Position numbers and translations under genes: made by a program
NCBI GenBank assembly: GCA_902363665.1
Contig: CABJAW010000017.1
Location: 27,353 to 91,352 of the forward strand
Direction of reading: 5' to 3'
DNA from: Lachnospiraceae bacterium
Lineage (GTDB): Bacteria; Bacillota; Clostridia; Lachnospirales; Lachnospiraceae
DNA length: 64,000 nt
Shown: piece by piece, positions 52,845-60,939 of the stretch
Position numbering within the stretch: position 1 is the stretch's first letter
Layout of the letters: each line of letters starts with the position of its first letter
The notes under the pieces: generated by a model
Databases searched by the model: none
The model's input: only the letters and a program-made list of their open reading frames with translations
What the model was told of the DNA's origin: nothing

Positions 52845-55800
52845 CTATCTTTTCCGCTTTCCCGGCGGCAGTATACACACCAGAAATGTAACAAAAAACA
52901 GCAGTGTTCCAAATCCAAGCAAAAGCCGTCCGCGGCGGATCCGTTCCGTTCTTTCAAACAGGGATGCTCTATCCGTATGCTTCTCTGCCTCCTCAGGCAT
53001 ACTGTCTTCTCCCGCTTCTGCCTCCTGGCCTTTCTGTGCTTCTTTTTCCAAAAAACTCATCGCTTTTTCTCCACCGGCACCATATCCTGCTTTTCTTCGC
53101 ATCAGTTCCTCCGTCTTTTCCTGTGCACTTTTTCTTGTTTTCTCATACGGCAGAACCGTTTTCGTCTCACTGCTGACAAAAACTGGTATCTCCGGACCCC
53201 ATGTTTCATTTCCTGCAAGGTCTCTCACATACACCTGAATCGTCTGCCATTCCTGTTTCGCGTCCAGCTTCAATTTTACCGGAACTCCATCTTCCTCCGC
53301 AGTCTGCACCAGCTCACTGTCACAATAGACCCTGGTCTGTGAAATGCCAAGGTTATCTTTTGGCTGTATGCATGCCGTCTGATGCTCCACCGGATAAATT
53401 CCAAGTGATTCCACGCCTGTGATCAGGCATTGCGGCGCTGTCCAGTCAAGCGCAAACGTCACCTGCTTTCCCTGTAGTCCCGTATCGCTCTCATTGCGCG
53501 CACGATCCCTGGATGCAAGAAGCAGTTCATACACCCCCTCTTTTTCAAAATACTTTGCCGGAATCGTATAGCGGTACTGTTTCCATGAATCGCTGCTGCC
53601 CTGCAATTCTACCGTATAGTCGCTTCCCCGGTTCAGTTTTTTCAGTTCCCCGTTTTCCCGGCAAAAAATTTCCGATTCACCAACGTAATCAATATTCATT
53701 TCCAGGAAAACAATGTCTGACGCTTCCGTGAGATAATATGGCTGCAGTACCTCTTTTGTCTCACCGGAAAGATCATAGACAGAGCCAAAACGGTTGATGG
53801 AAAAATCCAGTATCTTCTGCGTGACATTTCCGGCCAGATCCTCTGCCTTCACTTCCAGTCGATATGCATCATCATACGTCTGCTCCCTCGGAAAATCAAA
53901 AAACTCCGTACTTGCCGACTTCTTTTTCTCCTCGGACGACTTTATTTTTGGCACTTTTCCGTTATTCGCTCCGACGATTTTCACGGCAAGTGAGCCAGGC
54001 CGGTAAAACGAATCACTGCACTTTACCCGGATCGGTACGCTTCCCGAATTTGCCGTATCGCTCTGCACTCCCTCTATTTCAATCTGCGGCGGAGTACAAT
54101 CTACACAAATTGGTGCACTGGAAGAAAATGCCAGATTGCCAACCCGGTCTTCTGTCCGTACATATACACGATAAAGCCCTTCTCCTGAAATATTTATCTG
54201 CTCGCTGCCCCTACATTCCGTCCAGTCTGTCCATGTTTCTTCCTGTGAAGAAGGATTGTCCTCTCCTGCTCCACTGCTGATACGGTACGATACCCGTTTC
54301 AGGCCGCTCTTTCCATCCGGAGGAACCGTCACGGTCACATCCGCTGACTGCGCTGCATAGACCACACCATTTTCCAGACTGCCGGATGGTTCAATCCGTG
54401 CCTCCGGCACCTCGCCATCTACAAAATACGCCTCCTGCTGAAGTGTCGATATACCAATCACATTCCCGTCCGCGTCTGTCTTCTTCAGTTGAAATGTAAG
54501 CATGCCGTCCTGCTGTACATCCGTAACACCACCGCCATCGGTATAGCCCTGTCGTTTTGCCGGGTCCACATAAACGCCGCTTCCTTTCCGTACCCACAGA
54601 TGCCCTGCATCGTCCCGGTACCAGGCATTTTCATCCCCGCGTATGTCGTACTGTTCCCCTCGATGCACAGGAAGCGGCTCCGGCACAGATGGCCGAGTCT
54701 CCGATTCTTCCAAAGCTGCTGCTTTTGTTTCCGATTCTGACTCTGTTTCTTCCTCTGGTCTGGCTTTCGTTTCTGGTTCTCGTTTTGTTTCCGTCTCACT
54801 CTCTGATTCTTTCTGCCTCTCAGTCTCTGATTTCTGCGGTCTTGTTTCTGTCTCCGTATCCGGTTCCGATTCTGTTTCACCAACGCCTTCTGCTGCTGTT
54901 TCCAGCTCACTTTCCGAATCCGTTTCATTTTCTGTTATCGTCTCAGTTTCCGCCCCCCTTTGGGAATCTGTTTCACTTTCTGTTTCGCTTTCTTTCTCCT
55001 CAGACGACTCTTCCTCTGTCCCCTTCTCCGTCACATACTCGGTTATTCTCTCCGTTGTCAGCTCTGTTTCATATTCTGTTTCATGTTCTGTTTCATGTTC
55101 TGTTTCATGTTCTGTTTCATGTTCTGTTTCATGTTCGGTTTCACTTTCTTCCCCGGCAGAAGGCGTTTTCCCTGTGCTGCTCTCTGTCTCTTTTTCTGTT
55201 ATTCCCTCCGTTATTATTTCTGTCTCACTTTCCATTTGGCATTCAGAGCCTGTTTTTCCTTCTTCCCCGGCTTTCTTCTCACTCTCTTCATCGAAAGATG
55301 GTTCCGTCTCCGTCGGCAGTTCTGTTACCGGATACGTCTCTGATTCTCCCTCTGTCCCTTCCGATTCCACAGTAATTTCCATCTCTGCGCCCAGTTCTGC
55401 TTCCGTATCTGTTTCCATCACAGTTTTTTCTTCCTGCTTCCGTTCAGTTTCTTTCTCTGTGGCTGTTTCTGCTTTTCTTTCCGATCCAGACTCTTTCTCT
55501 TCCTCTGTGTCTGATTCTGTTTCCGATTCGGTTTCACTCTGTACAATCTTCTCTGCTGCATCATTCTTTTCGTTCCACAAGCCCTTTTCATCCTTTTTTT
55601 CGGAAACCAGCACCCCGTCAGAAGCACTCTGCCCTGTCGCTTTTTGAAACGCCATATATCCGCTCGCATTTATATAAGCTGGCTCATTTCCGTAAAATGA
55701 CCACGCGGAAAATAAAATCGTTCCTGCGCCAAGCGACAGTGCAGCACACAGTCTTACCTTTTCTCTTTGATTTTCTTTCTGTTTTTTTCGTGACGTCTGC

Positions 55801-55913
55801 AGTTTTCTTTTTCCTTCTTTCTTCCGTTCCTCCTGGTTTTTTCCATATTTTCTCTGTGCTGTCTTCCCTGTTTCCAGCCTCTCGCTATTATCCTTCCCAA
55901 ATTTCCTTTTCAT
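52845..55913 (-). CDS. Large acidic-repeat surface protein, membrane-anchored at both ends
   Basis: A 1022-aa protein with a very basic N-terminus (RKKQKENQREK) and a membrane helix at about residues 54-72. A low-complexity Glu/Thr/Ser region of about 330 residues (ETESETE types, five copies of TEHE) comes next. A beta-rich ectodomain follows, with several Ig-like units, recognisable from repeated phrases such as YRVYVRTEDRVGNLAFSSSA, KAEDLAGNVTQKILDFSI and VYVRDLAGNETWGPEIPVFV. A C-terminal helix (LLLGFGTLLFFVTFLVCILP) ends in GKRKR. No LPXTG is seen. The acidic spacer probably spans the wall. It lies between the kinase gene and the YARHG gene; a ligand or signalling role is inference. Confidence 0.83.
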   Translation of the reverse strand: MKRKFGKDNSERLETGKTAQRKYGKNQEERKKEGKRKLQTSRKKQKENQREKVRLCAALSLGAGTILFSAWSFYGNEPAYINASGYMAFQKATGQSASDGVLVSEKKDEKGLWNEKNDAAEKIVQSETESETESDTEEEKESGSERKAETATEKETERKQEEKTVMETDTEAELGAEMEITVESEGTEGESETYPVTELPTETEPSFDEESEKKAGEEGKTGSECQMESETEIITEGITEKETESSTGKTPSAGEESETEHETEHETEHETEHETEHETEYETELTTERITEYVTEKGTEEESSEEKESETESETDSQRGAETETITENETDSESELETAAEGVGETESEPDTETETRPQKSETERQKESESETETKREPETKARPEEETESESETKAAALEESETRPSVPEPLPVHRGEQYDIRGDENAWYRDDAGHLWVRKGSGVYVDPAKRQGYTDGGGVTDVQQDGMLTFQLKKTDADGNVIGISTLQQEAYFVDGEVPEARIEPSGSLENGVVYAAQSADVTVTVPPDGKSGLKRVSYRISSGAGEDNPSSQEETWTDWTECRGSEQINISGEGLYRVYVRTEDRVGNLAFSSSAPICVDCTPPQIEIEGVQSDTANSGSVPIRVKCSDSFYRPGSLAVKIVGANNGKVPKIKSSEEKKKSASTEFFDFPREQTYDDAYRLEVKAEDLAGNVTQKILDFSINRFGSVYDLSGETKEVLQPYYLTEASDIVFLEMNIDYVGESEIFCRENGELKKLNRGSDYTVELQGSSDSWKQYRYTIPAKYFEKEGVYELLLASRDRARNESDTGLQGKQVTFALDWTAPQCLITGVESLGIYPVEHQTACIQPKDNLGISQTRVYCDSELVQTAEEDGVPVKLKLDAKQEWQTIQVYVRDLAGNETWGPEIPVFVSSETKTVLPYEKTRKSAQEKTEELMRRKAGYGAGGEKAMSFLEKEAQKGQEAEAGEDSMPEEAEKHTDRASLFERTERIRRGRLLLGFGTLLFFVTFLVCILPPGKRKR
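55065..55150 (-). repeat. 12-bp tandem repeat in the surface-protein gene
   Basis: Five or more copies of a TTCTGTTTCATG unit, encoding ETEH repeats. It is likely variable in copy number. Confidence 0.85.
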
Positions 55914-55977
55914 TCTTTTTCACTTTTCTCTTCCCCCGTCATTTCTCTTCCCCACATATACTCATTTTCTCCCATTT

Positions 55978-56070
55978 GTTTAACCGAGTCAGGCAAGTGA
56001 ATAAGCATCCCATCCACCGCTTAGTGCTCCGCGCACTTGAAGCGGGGGAATGCTTATCTGCGTTCAAATG
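55978..56070. repeat. Full-length composite REP element at the kinase 3' end
   Basis: It runs from TTTAACCGAGTCAGGCAAG at the left through an ATAAGCAT/ATGCTTAT stem and the CGCTTAGTGCTCCGCGCACT hairpin to CTGCGTTCAAA at the right. It includes the stop codon and last residues of the kinase gene. It is the longest example of the dispersed repeat in this window. Confidence 0.8.
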
Positions 56071-57745
56071 CCGTGTCGGCACGCTGCCACGCCGTCTGAG
56101 CACTTTCCAGATAAGTCTGAAACTCCTCCTTTTTATCCGTATCCTGCACTTCTTCTCCGAGAAACTGTTCCAGTGCAGCCAGTGTCCCGCCAACTTCCTT
56201 TTCATCCTCATACAGCTTTGATGCCCCCATCACTACACAGGCCAGCAGCTCTTCCGCCACTTCCGTGCGCACCTGCACATTTTCCTTTGCAAGCCCAGGT
56301 GAATTCCACAGCTGAACCAGTTTCACCCACAACGAAGTATAAATATCCTCCTTTTCTTCCCGTTTTCCAAGACTGTCATAATATGCAGAAAGTTCCGTAT
56401 AAATACGTGCGCTTTCCAGCCAGTCTGCTTCTCCATTGCATTCTTCTCCAAAACGTGCCGCCCTCTGAAACCAGGAGGCTCCCGCGCTTCGTCCACCGCT
56501 TCCTTCATAAAAATACCAGTATGCAAGTCCCAGACGATAAAAAAATGTGCCTGCCTGCTGTGGATTCTCCTCCAGCTTCTCCTGCACAGTTTCATCCTGT
56601 ATCGGTATCATAAGAAGCAGTTCCTGCAGGTTCCTTTCTTCCTCCATCGTGAACCGAAAATCATCCAGAATCTGTTCCAGCGCCTGAAACAATACCTGCG
56701 TATCCTCCGGGTTCAGCCGCAGTACTTCTTTGTATTTCCCGCACGCCGCCTCTACTCCAAGTCCTTTAGCCGCCTCAAGAAGTGTTTCTGCTGTAATCTC
56801 GCGTTCTTCTCTGTTTTTTGTTTCCTCCCTCAGCCACATCACTCCTCCAAAACAGGTCAGAAGAAGCAGCAGCACAAGTGCTCCACTCAGCGGAAACAGC
56901 TTTTTACTCCGTTTCCACCGCCTCTTTGCTCTTCTTATCTCTTCCAGAAGGACTTTACAGTCTGAATAACGTTTTGTGGGGTCTTTCTCAAGACAGGTCA
57001 TCACTGCACGATACGCCTCTCTTCTCCAATGTATCGGGTAATTTTTTGCCTTCCTTTTTTCAAAAGGTAAGAGTCTGCACAGCCATCTCTTTTCCATTTT
57101 TTTGCTGCCCTGGTTTTCTGACGGCAGGTAACAGCTGCCGCTCAGCAGATAAAAAAGCACCGCACCAATTCCGTACACATCTGTCTTTCCATCCAGCCTG
57201 GCATTGCTCTGATATTGCTCTGGTGCCGCAAAACCAGGCGTTCCACGGCATTCCTCTGAGGTCTTTGTCTGTCCGGCATGAACTGCAGCTCCAAAGTCGA
57301 TCAGCACAATCCGCCCGTTTTTTCGGATCAGGATATTGGACGGTTTAATATCCAGGTGTAAAATCGGATACGCACGGCTGTGAAGGTAGAAAACCACTTC
57401 AGTCAATTGCTCTGCAAATGAAAAAAATTTTTCCGGCGTAAGCTTTTCCCCTGCATAATTTTGGATCGCCTCCCCTCTCACATACTCAAGGATCAGCCAT
57501 ACACCCCCGTCCTCTTCCAGTACATCAATAACCTTCGGAAGAGAAGGATGATGCAGCCGCTTCATCATCTGCAATTCATGGCAGTCCTTTTTTCCAGTAT
57601 GTATCTGCTTTGCTGCACGAAGCTGCTCTGTTACAATGTGTTTTACAAGGTATACTGTTCCATCTCCTCCACTTCCAAGTTTCTTTATTATCAGATAGGA
57701 TTCCCAAAAGCGGCTATGTCCCCCCGCTTCCCACAGACCAATCAC
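56054..57745 (-). CDS. Transmembrane Ser/Thr kinase with extracellular helical domain
   Basis: A 563-aa Hanks-type kinase. The kinase domain has the glycine loop KKLGSGGDGTVYLVK, RAAKQIHTGK (the ATP lysine), HLDIKPSNILIRKNGR (catalytic loop with HLD instead of HRD), LIDFGAAVHAG and GTPGFAAPEQY. A membrane helix at about residues 285-305 precedes about 255 extracellular residues with TPR-like helical pairs (TFFYRLGLAYWYFYEG, IYTELSAYYDSLGKREE). There are no PASTA repeats, so its signal differs from that of PrkC. The start is a GTG at 57745 with poorly placed AAAAGGG, so it is uncertain. It leads the cluster with surface, YARHG, TcaA-like and CPBP genes. Confidence 0.88.
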   Translation of the reverse strand: MIGLWEAGGHSRFWESYLIIKKLGSGGDGTVYLVKHIVTEQLRAAKQIHTGKKDCHELQMMKRLHHPSLPKVIDVLEEDGGVWLILEYVRGEAIQNYAGEKLTPEKFFSFAEQLTEVVFYLHSRAYPILHLDIKPSNILIRKNGRIVLIDFGAAVHAGQTKTSEECRGTPGFAAPEQYQSNARLDGKTDVYGIGAVLFYLLSGSCYLPSENQGSKKMEKRWLCRLLPFEKRKAKNYPIHWRREAYRAVMTCLEKDPTKRYSDCKVLLEEIRRAKRRWKRSKKLFPLSGALVLLLLLTCFGGVMWLREETKNREEREITAETLLEAAKGLGVEAACGKYKEVLRLNPEDTQVLFQALEQILDDFRFTMEEERNLQELLLMIPIQDETVQEKLEENPQQAGTFFYRLGLAYWYFYEGSGGRSAGASWFQRAARFGEECNGEADWLESARIYTELSAYYDSLGKREEKEDIYTSLWVKLVQLWNSPGLAKENVQVRTEVAEELLACVVMGASKLYEDEKEVGGTLAALEQFLGEEVQDTDKKEEFQTYLESAQTAWQRADTAFERR

Positions 57746-57829
57746 CCCTTTTCTTTTTGTGCTGTCTTTCTGCAGAACTTCTTCTTTCTTTTTTCATCCT
57801 CGCGGTTATGAAACATCATAAGGAAGGAG

Positions 57830-57845
57830 CCACTTGCGCAAGCGG
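57830..57845. repeat. Palindrome in the kinase leader
   Basis: CCACTTGCGCAAGCGG is a near-perfect 16-bp palindrome within the roughly 130-nt leader. It could be an operator or an RNA hairpin. The rest of the 440-bp gap holds the promoter, a repeat and the amidase terminator. Confidence 0.5.
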
Positions 57846-57884
57846 ATTGAAAACGTTTTTATCTATATATCTTATGTGCTTTAT

Positions 57885-57913
57885 ATATTACTATTTTATT
57901 CATTAAATGTCAA
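57885..57913 (-). promoter_or_regulatory. Strong promoter of the kinase/surface-protein operon
   Basis: Minus strand: TTGACA (57908-57913), a 17-bp spacer, TAATAT (57885-57890), in AT-rich surroundings. Confidence 0.88.
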
Positions 57914-58061
57914 TATGTTGTTTCTATTTTCTCTGTGATTAAGATAAGCAACTTTTATCCAAAAAGAGCATGGAGCGCCCCAAAAGCCGTCTACCCGATA
58001 TCAATGCAAATATTTGCAATCTGCCTGGCAAATAAAAGCGGATCCTTCCTTATGATATTTC

Positions 58062-58096
58062 ATAACCGAGTAGCTGCTTCGCAGCTTGACTCGATA
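58062..58096. repeat. Short palindromic repeat
   Basis: ATAACCGAGTAGCTGCTTCG then CAGCTTGACTCG forms CGAGT/ACTCG and AGCTGC/GCAGCT stems. It is related to 11505-11550. Confidence 0.65.
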
Positions 58097-58136
58097 AAAA
58101 AAAGAGATAAACCACTGTTTCATGACTCATCTCTTT
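58096..58136 (-). terminator. Terminator of the amidase gene
   Basis: AAAGAGAT (58101-58108) pairs with ATCTCTTT (58129-58136) and on the minus strand is followed by TTTTTTTT. It is about 50 bp after the amidase stop. Confidence 0.8.
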
Positions 58137-58185
58137 CTTTTCTGCACTATATTTATGATATAACGATTGCGTTTTCGCTGTTTGC

Positions 58186-59223
58186 TTATCTGCGTTCAAA
58201 ATACGCGTCAATACCATCTGCGATCCCTTCTGCCATCAACTTCTGCACGGAAGCGTCCGCCATCCGAAGGTCATCTGACTGATTTGTCATAAAGCCCATC
58301 TCCAGGATCATGACCGGCAGTTTACTCCAGTTAATTCCGGTCATATTGTCGTAATACTGTACTCCAAGAGAAGAAAAGGAGGCCTTCTCGCAGTATGCAT
58401 TTAAAATGCTTTCGCCAAGCAGATACGAATTCTCCGCCATATCCCCAACATATGGATTGGCCGGTGATGGCACCATTGCAAGCGCTCCACTCACGCTCGG
58501 ATCCTCTGAACCATTCGCGTGAATCCGTACATAAATATCACCGCCCTCCTCATACGCAAGCAGGGCACGCTCTGCATTGCTGATCGCAGTGTCGTTGTCC
58601 TCTCGCGTGAGTACAACGCGGTAACCGCGTTTTTCAAGTTCATCCCTAAGCAACAGAGAAATCTCCAGATTCAGCTCGTACTCCGCTTTTCCGCTATAAG
58701 ATCCCTGCGTTCCAGTCGTCGCTTTCGCTTTCATTTCTGAGGAACCAGGCGCACTCGGTTCTTTTTCCGACATGTCCACCCAGTTGCCCTGATGTCCTGG
58801 ATCAATCGCAACGGTCAGCGGCGGCTCTGTCTCGGATTCACTTTCTGTCTCGGATTCACTCTCTGTCTCGGATTCACTCTCTGTCTCAGACATCATTTTT
58901 TGTTCTAATCCGCTTTCTGATGGTGACATGTTTTCTGCTGTTTCAAATGCTTCACTCGCTGACTGTTCCAGTTTTCCAGCCTCCGAACTGTTTTCGGCTC
59001 CTTTATTTTCGGAAATATGCTCGGTTTCTGTCTCTCTTCGTGCTTCCTTCTGATTTTTATCCATACGCTCCTGACTTCTCAGTCCGAAAATCAGCACGGT
59101 CAAAAGTCCAAGCAAAATAACCACAACGCCAGCCAGAATTCCGGTAACTGGAAGTTCTTTCTTCCCTCTTTTTTTCGGAGTCTGCTCTTTCGGATTTCTT
59201 TTTTTATCCAGCTTCTGTTTCAC
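58186..59223 (-). CDS. Membrane-anchored N-acetylmuramoyl-L-alanine amidase (Amidase_3)
   Basis: A 345-aa zinc amidase that cleaves the bond between MurNAc and the stem peptide. A basic N-terminus and a membrane helix (about residues 26-47) are followed by a Glu/Ser-rich spacer with repeated SETESESE units. The Amidase_3 domain starts TVAIDPGHQG (first zinc His), continues with KAEYELNLEISLLL (Glu ligand), the second zinc His in DIYVRIHANGSEDP and the catalytic Glu in MILEMGFMTNQSDD. It is CwlD/AmiC-like. The GTG start at 59223 has AAAGGCGG upstream. The last residues FERR and the stop codon coincide with a dispersed repeat end. Confidence 0.93.
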   Translation of the reverse strand: MKQKLDKKRNPKEQTPKKRGKKELPVTGILAGVVVILLGLLTVLIFGLRSQERMDKNQKEARRETETEHISENKGAENSSEAGKLEQSASEAFETAENMSPSESGLEQKMMSETESESETESESETESESETEPPLTVAIDPGHQGNWVDMSEKEPSAPGSSEMKAKATTGTQGSYSGKAEYELNLEISLLLRDELEKRGYRVVLTREDNDTAISNAERALLAYEEGGDIYVRIHANGSEDPSVSGALAMVPSPANPYVGDMAENSYLLGESILNAYCEKASFSSLGVQYYDNMTGINWSKLPVMILEMGFMTNQSDDLRMADASVQKLMAEGIADGIDAYFERR

Positions 59224-59366
59224 ACGGTAACCGCCTTTCTCTTCTTAATTTTATACAGCCAGAATCGTATCTGTATCCCCTCCTGCAATCTGTTTTTACT
59301 GCCCGGATCATAAAAGATCCAGCCTTATAAGTGAGCCCCGTTCACTGCCGATTGCTCTTCACTCTC

Positions 59367-59396
59367 ACTATAATTCATTCTCCATGTGAAATGCAA
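59367..59396 (-). promoter_or_regulatory. Probable amidase promoter
   Basis: Minus strand: TTGCAT (59391-59396), an 18-bp spacer, TATAGT (59367-59372). Confidence 0.65.
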
Positions 59397-59413
59397 GAAA
59401 AATATTTGTATTC

Positions 59414-60775
59414 CTACTGCAGCGGTTCCGTATACACCACATATACATCTGGCTGATCCAGCAGCGCAAGGACAGTTTCTTTATCCATTACCGCCGCAAA
59501 TCCGTAAATCTCAAGACCGTTTTGATCGACATAATCGGCAGCTTCCCGCAAAACTGCTCCCCTCTCGCTTCCATCTGCATCGATAGAGATTCCGTTTCCA
59601 TTCCATGCCATCATGTTTAAAAATGTACCGTGATCCGCCATATAACGCAGAAGGCTTGTAAAATGTGTTTTCATATATGCCTCTGTTTTCTCCTGTTCCC
59701 GATCCTCATATTGATCTTCTTTGTTCGATGCCCAAACCTCAGCTGATCCATTTATTTCTGATTGACTCAGCGATTCTTCATATTTTGTTCCGTCTGTGGA
59801 CGAAATATTCCAGGTAATCAAATCCGGATATTTTTCTTCATCCCACACAAAGGATGAGGACTGAGAAACATCATACAAAAATCCGATATTTTCCGCATGG
59901 AACACCTGCTCCGAATCATCCCATGACTCATACGGTTCGGTCTTTACCGCACACCACAACTCACCGAGTGAAAGATTACTGTTCTCCATCCATTGAATAA
60001 AATCCTCATACCCCTCCATCTGCTCCAGAGATACGTACCCGATATATTTTCCATTCTCATTTAGTTCTTCTGCAAATATTTTTGCTTCTTTCGGCGTACC
60101 GGCTGCACTGAATAAAGCATCTCCCTCCTTCGTATTCATGTCTTTTTCCAACTCGGAAAGCGATTTCGTGAGATCCCCGTATACCTGTCCCCAGGCAAAG
60201 CAATTGCCGGTTGGCTGTTTTAACAGGTCTTCATTATAAAGGCGTAGATGATTCCGCGTGATTTCTCCCGATACAGTTGTAAACATTCCAGTATAGCTCA
60301 CGTTCTGTGTGATATCTACATCATACTTTCCATAACCTTTCGCAGATGCCGTTACATTTGTTCTCCTTTTCCCTGGAAGAAAAAGTTCTGAATATACTGC
60401 CATATCAAGACTCATCTGATTTGCTCCGCCTCCGATATCTTTTCCCGGATCGTAATAAAAAGACGAAATGGCACGCGGCAGCACAAACTGCACCAGCAGC
60501 ACCACTACAAGAACCGATACAAGCACCGCCGTTCCCATTTTCAGAAATGCCCTGCGGATCGACCGGTTTACCAGTTCTGCAAAGGACTCGCTTCCTTTTT
60601 CCTGCGACGCTTCCGTCTCCTCCAAAAGCTCCTGCAGTTCCGGGATTTCTTCCTCTTTTGTGTATAAATACTCACTGATCGCCTCGTGTTTTTCAATATC
60701 CTCCTCTATTTGTTTTTTCTTCCCCTCATCGAGCAGATTTTTCTGGTACTGTTCGAGTAATTTCCGGTATTTCAT
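59414..60775 (-). CDS. Membrane anti-sigma factor with sigma-factor regulator domains
   Basis: A 453-aa protein with a cytoplasmic helical N-terminus of about 85 residues (KYRKLLEQYQKNLLDEGKKK), one membrane helix (about residues 79-100) and a large extracellular domain. The layout and motifs such as GEITRNHLRLYNEDLL and GFAAVMDKETVLALLD fit the Sigma_reg_N/Sigma_reg_C anti-sigma family (YhdL type). It would hold the ECF sigma encoded upstream at the membrane until an envelope signal arrives. The ATG at 60775 has GGAGGTGGAACT upstream. The sigma gene lies 159 bp upstream. Confidence 0.82.
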   Translation of the reverse strand: MKYRKLLEQYQKNLLDEGKKKQIEEDIEKHEAISEYLYTKEEEIPELQELLEETEASQEKGSESFAELVNRSIRRAFLKMGTAVLVSVLVVVLLVQFVLPRAISSFYYDPGKDIGGGANQMSLDMAVYSELFLPGKRRTNVTASAKGYGKYDVDITQNVSYTGMFTTVSGEITRNHLRLYNEDLLKQPTGNCFAWGQVYGDLTKSLSELEKDMNTKEGDALFSAAGTPKEAKIFAEELNENGKYIGYVSLEQMEGYEDFIQWMENSNLSLGELWCAVKTEPYESWDDSEQVFHAENIGFLYDVSQSSSFVWDEEKYPDLITWNISSTDGTKYEESLSQSEINGSAEVWASNKEDQYEDREQEKTEAYMKTHFTSLLRYMADHGTFLNMMAWNGNGISIDADGSERGAVLREAADYVDQNGLEIYGFAAVMDKETVLALLDQPDVYVVYTEPLQ

Positions 60776-60917
60776 AGTTCCACCTCCAAAATTTTCAGTC
60801 TTCACGGCACAATATTTTTCCTTCTCCGGCTGCATTTTTCTGTGTTTCTGTCAAAACGTCTGTTTGTGGCCAATCGTCATTGCCATAAAATCTTATTGCT
60901 CCGTAAATTCTTGCAGG

Positions 60918-60939
60918 AAATTTGCCTGACCCGGTTAAA
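60918..60939. repeat. Inverted copy of the TTTAACCGRGTCAGGC repeat
   Basis: On the minus strand TTTAACCGGGTCAGGCAAATTT; the TAA inside is the stop codon of the sigma factor gene. Confidence 0.7.

Noticed and set aside
55065..55150. Tandem repeats considered as a CRISPR array
   Set aside because: The units are 12 bp, contiguous and in frame, without spacers; no cas genes are near.
54643..55647. 334-residue plus-strand frame of almost only Ser and Val
   Set aside because: It is the antisense reading of the GAA/ACT-rich acidic stalk of the surface protein. It lacks a ribosome binding site and any domain.
58062..58096. CGAGT/ACTCG hairpin as terminator
   Set aside because: The adjacent A-run is on the wrong side for either strand; the real amidase terminator is at 58096-58136 and this block is a dispersed repeat.
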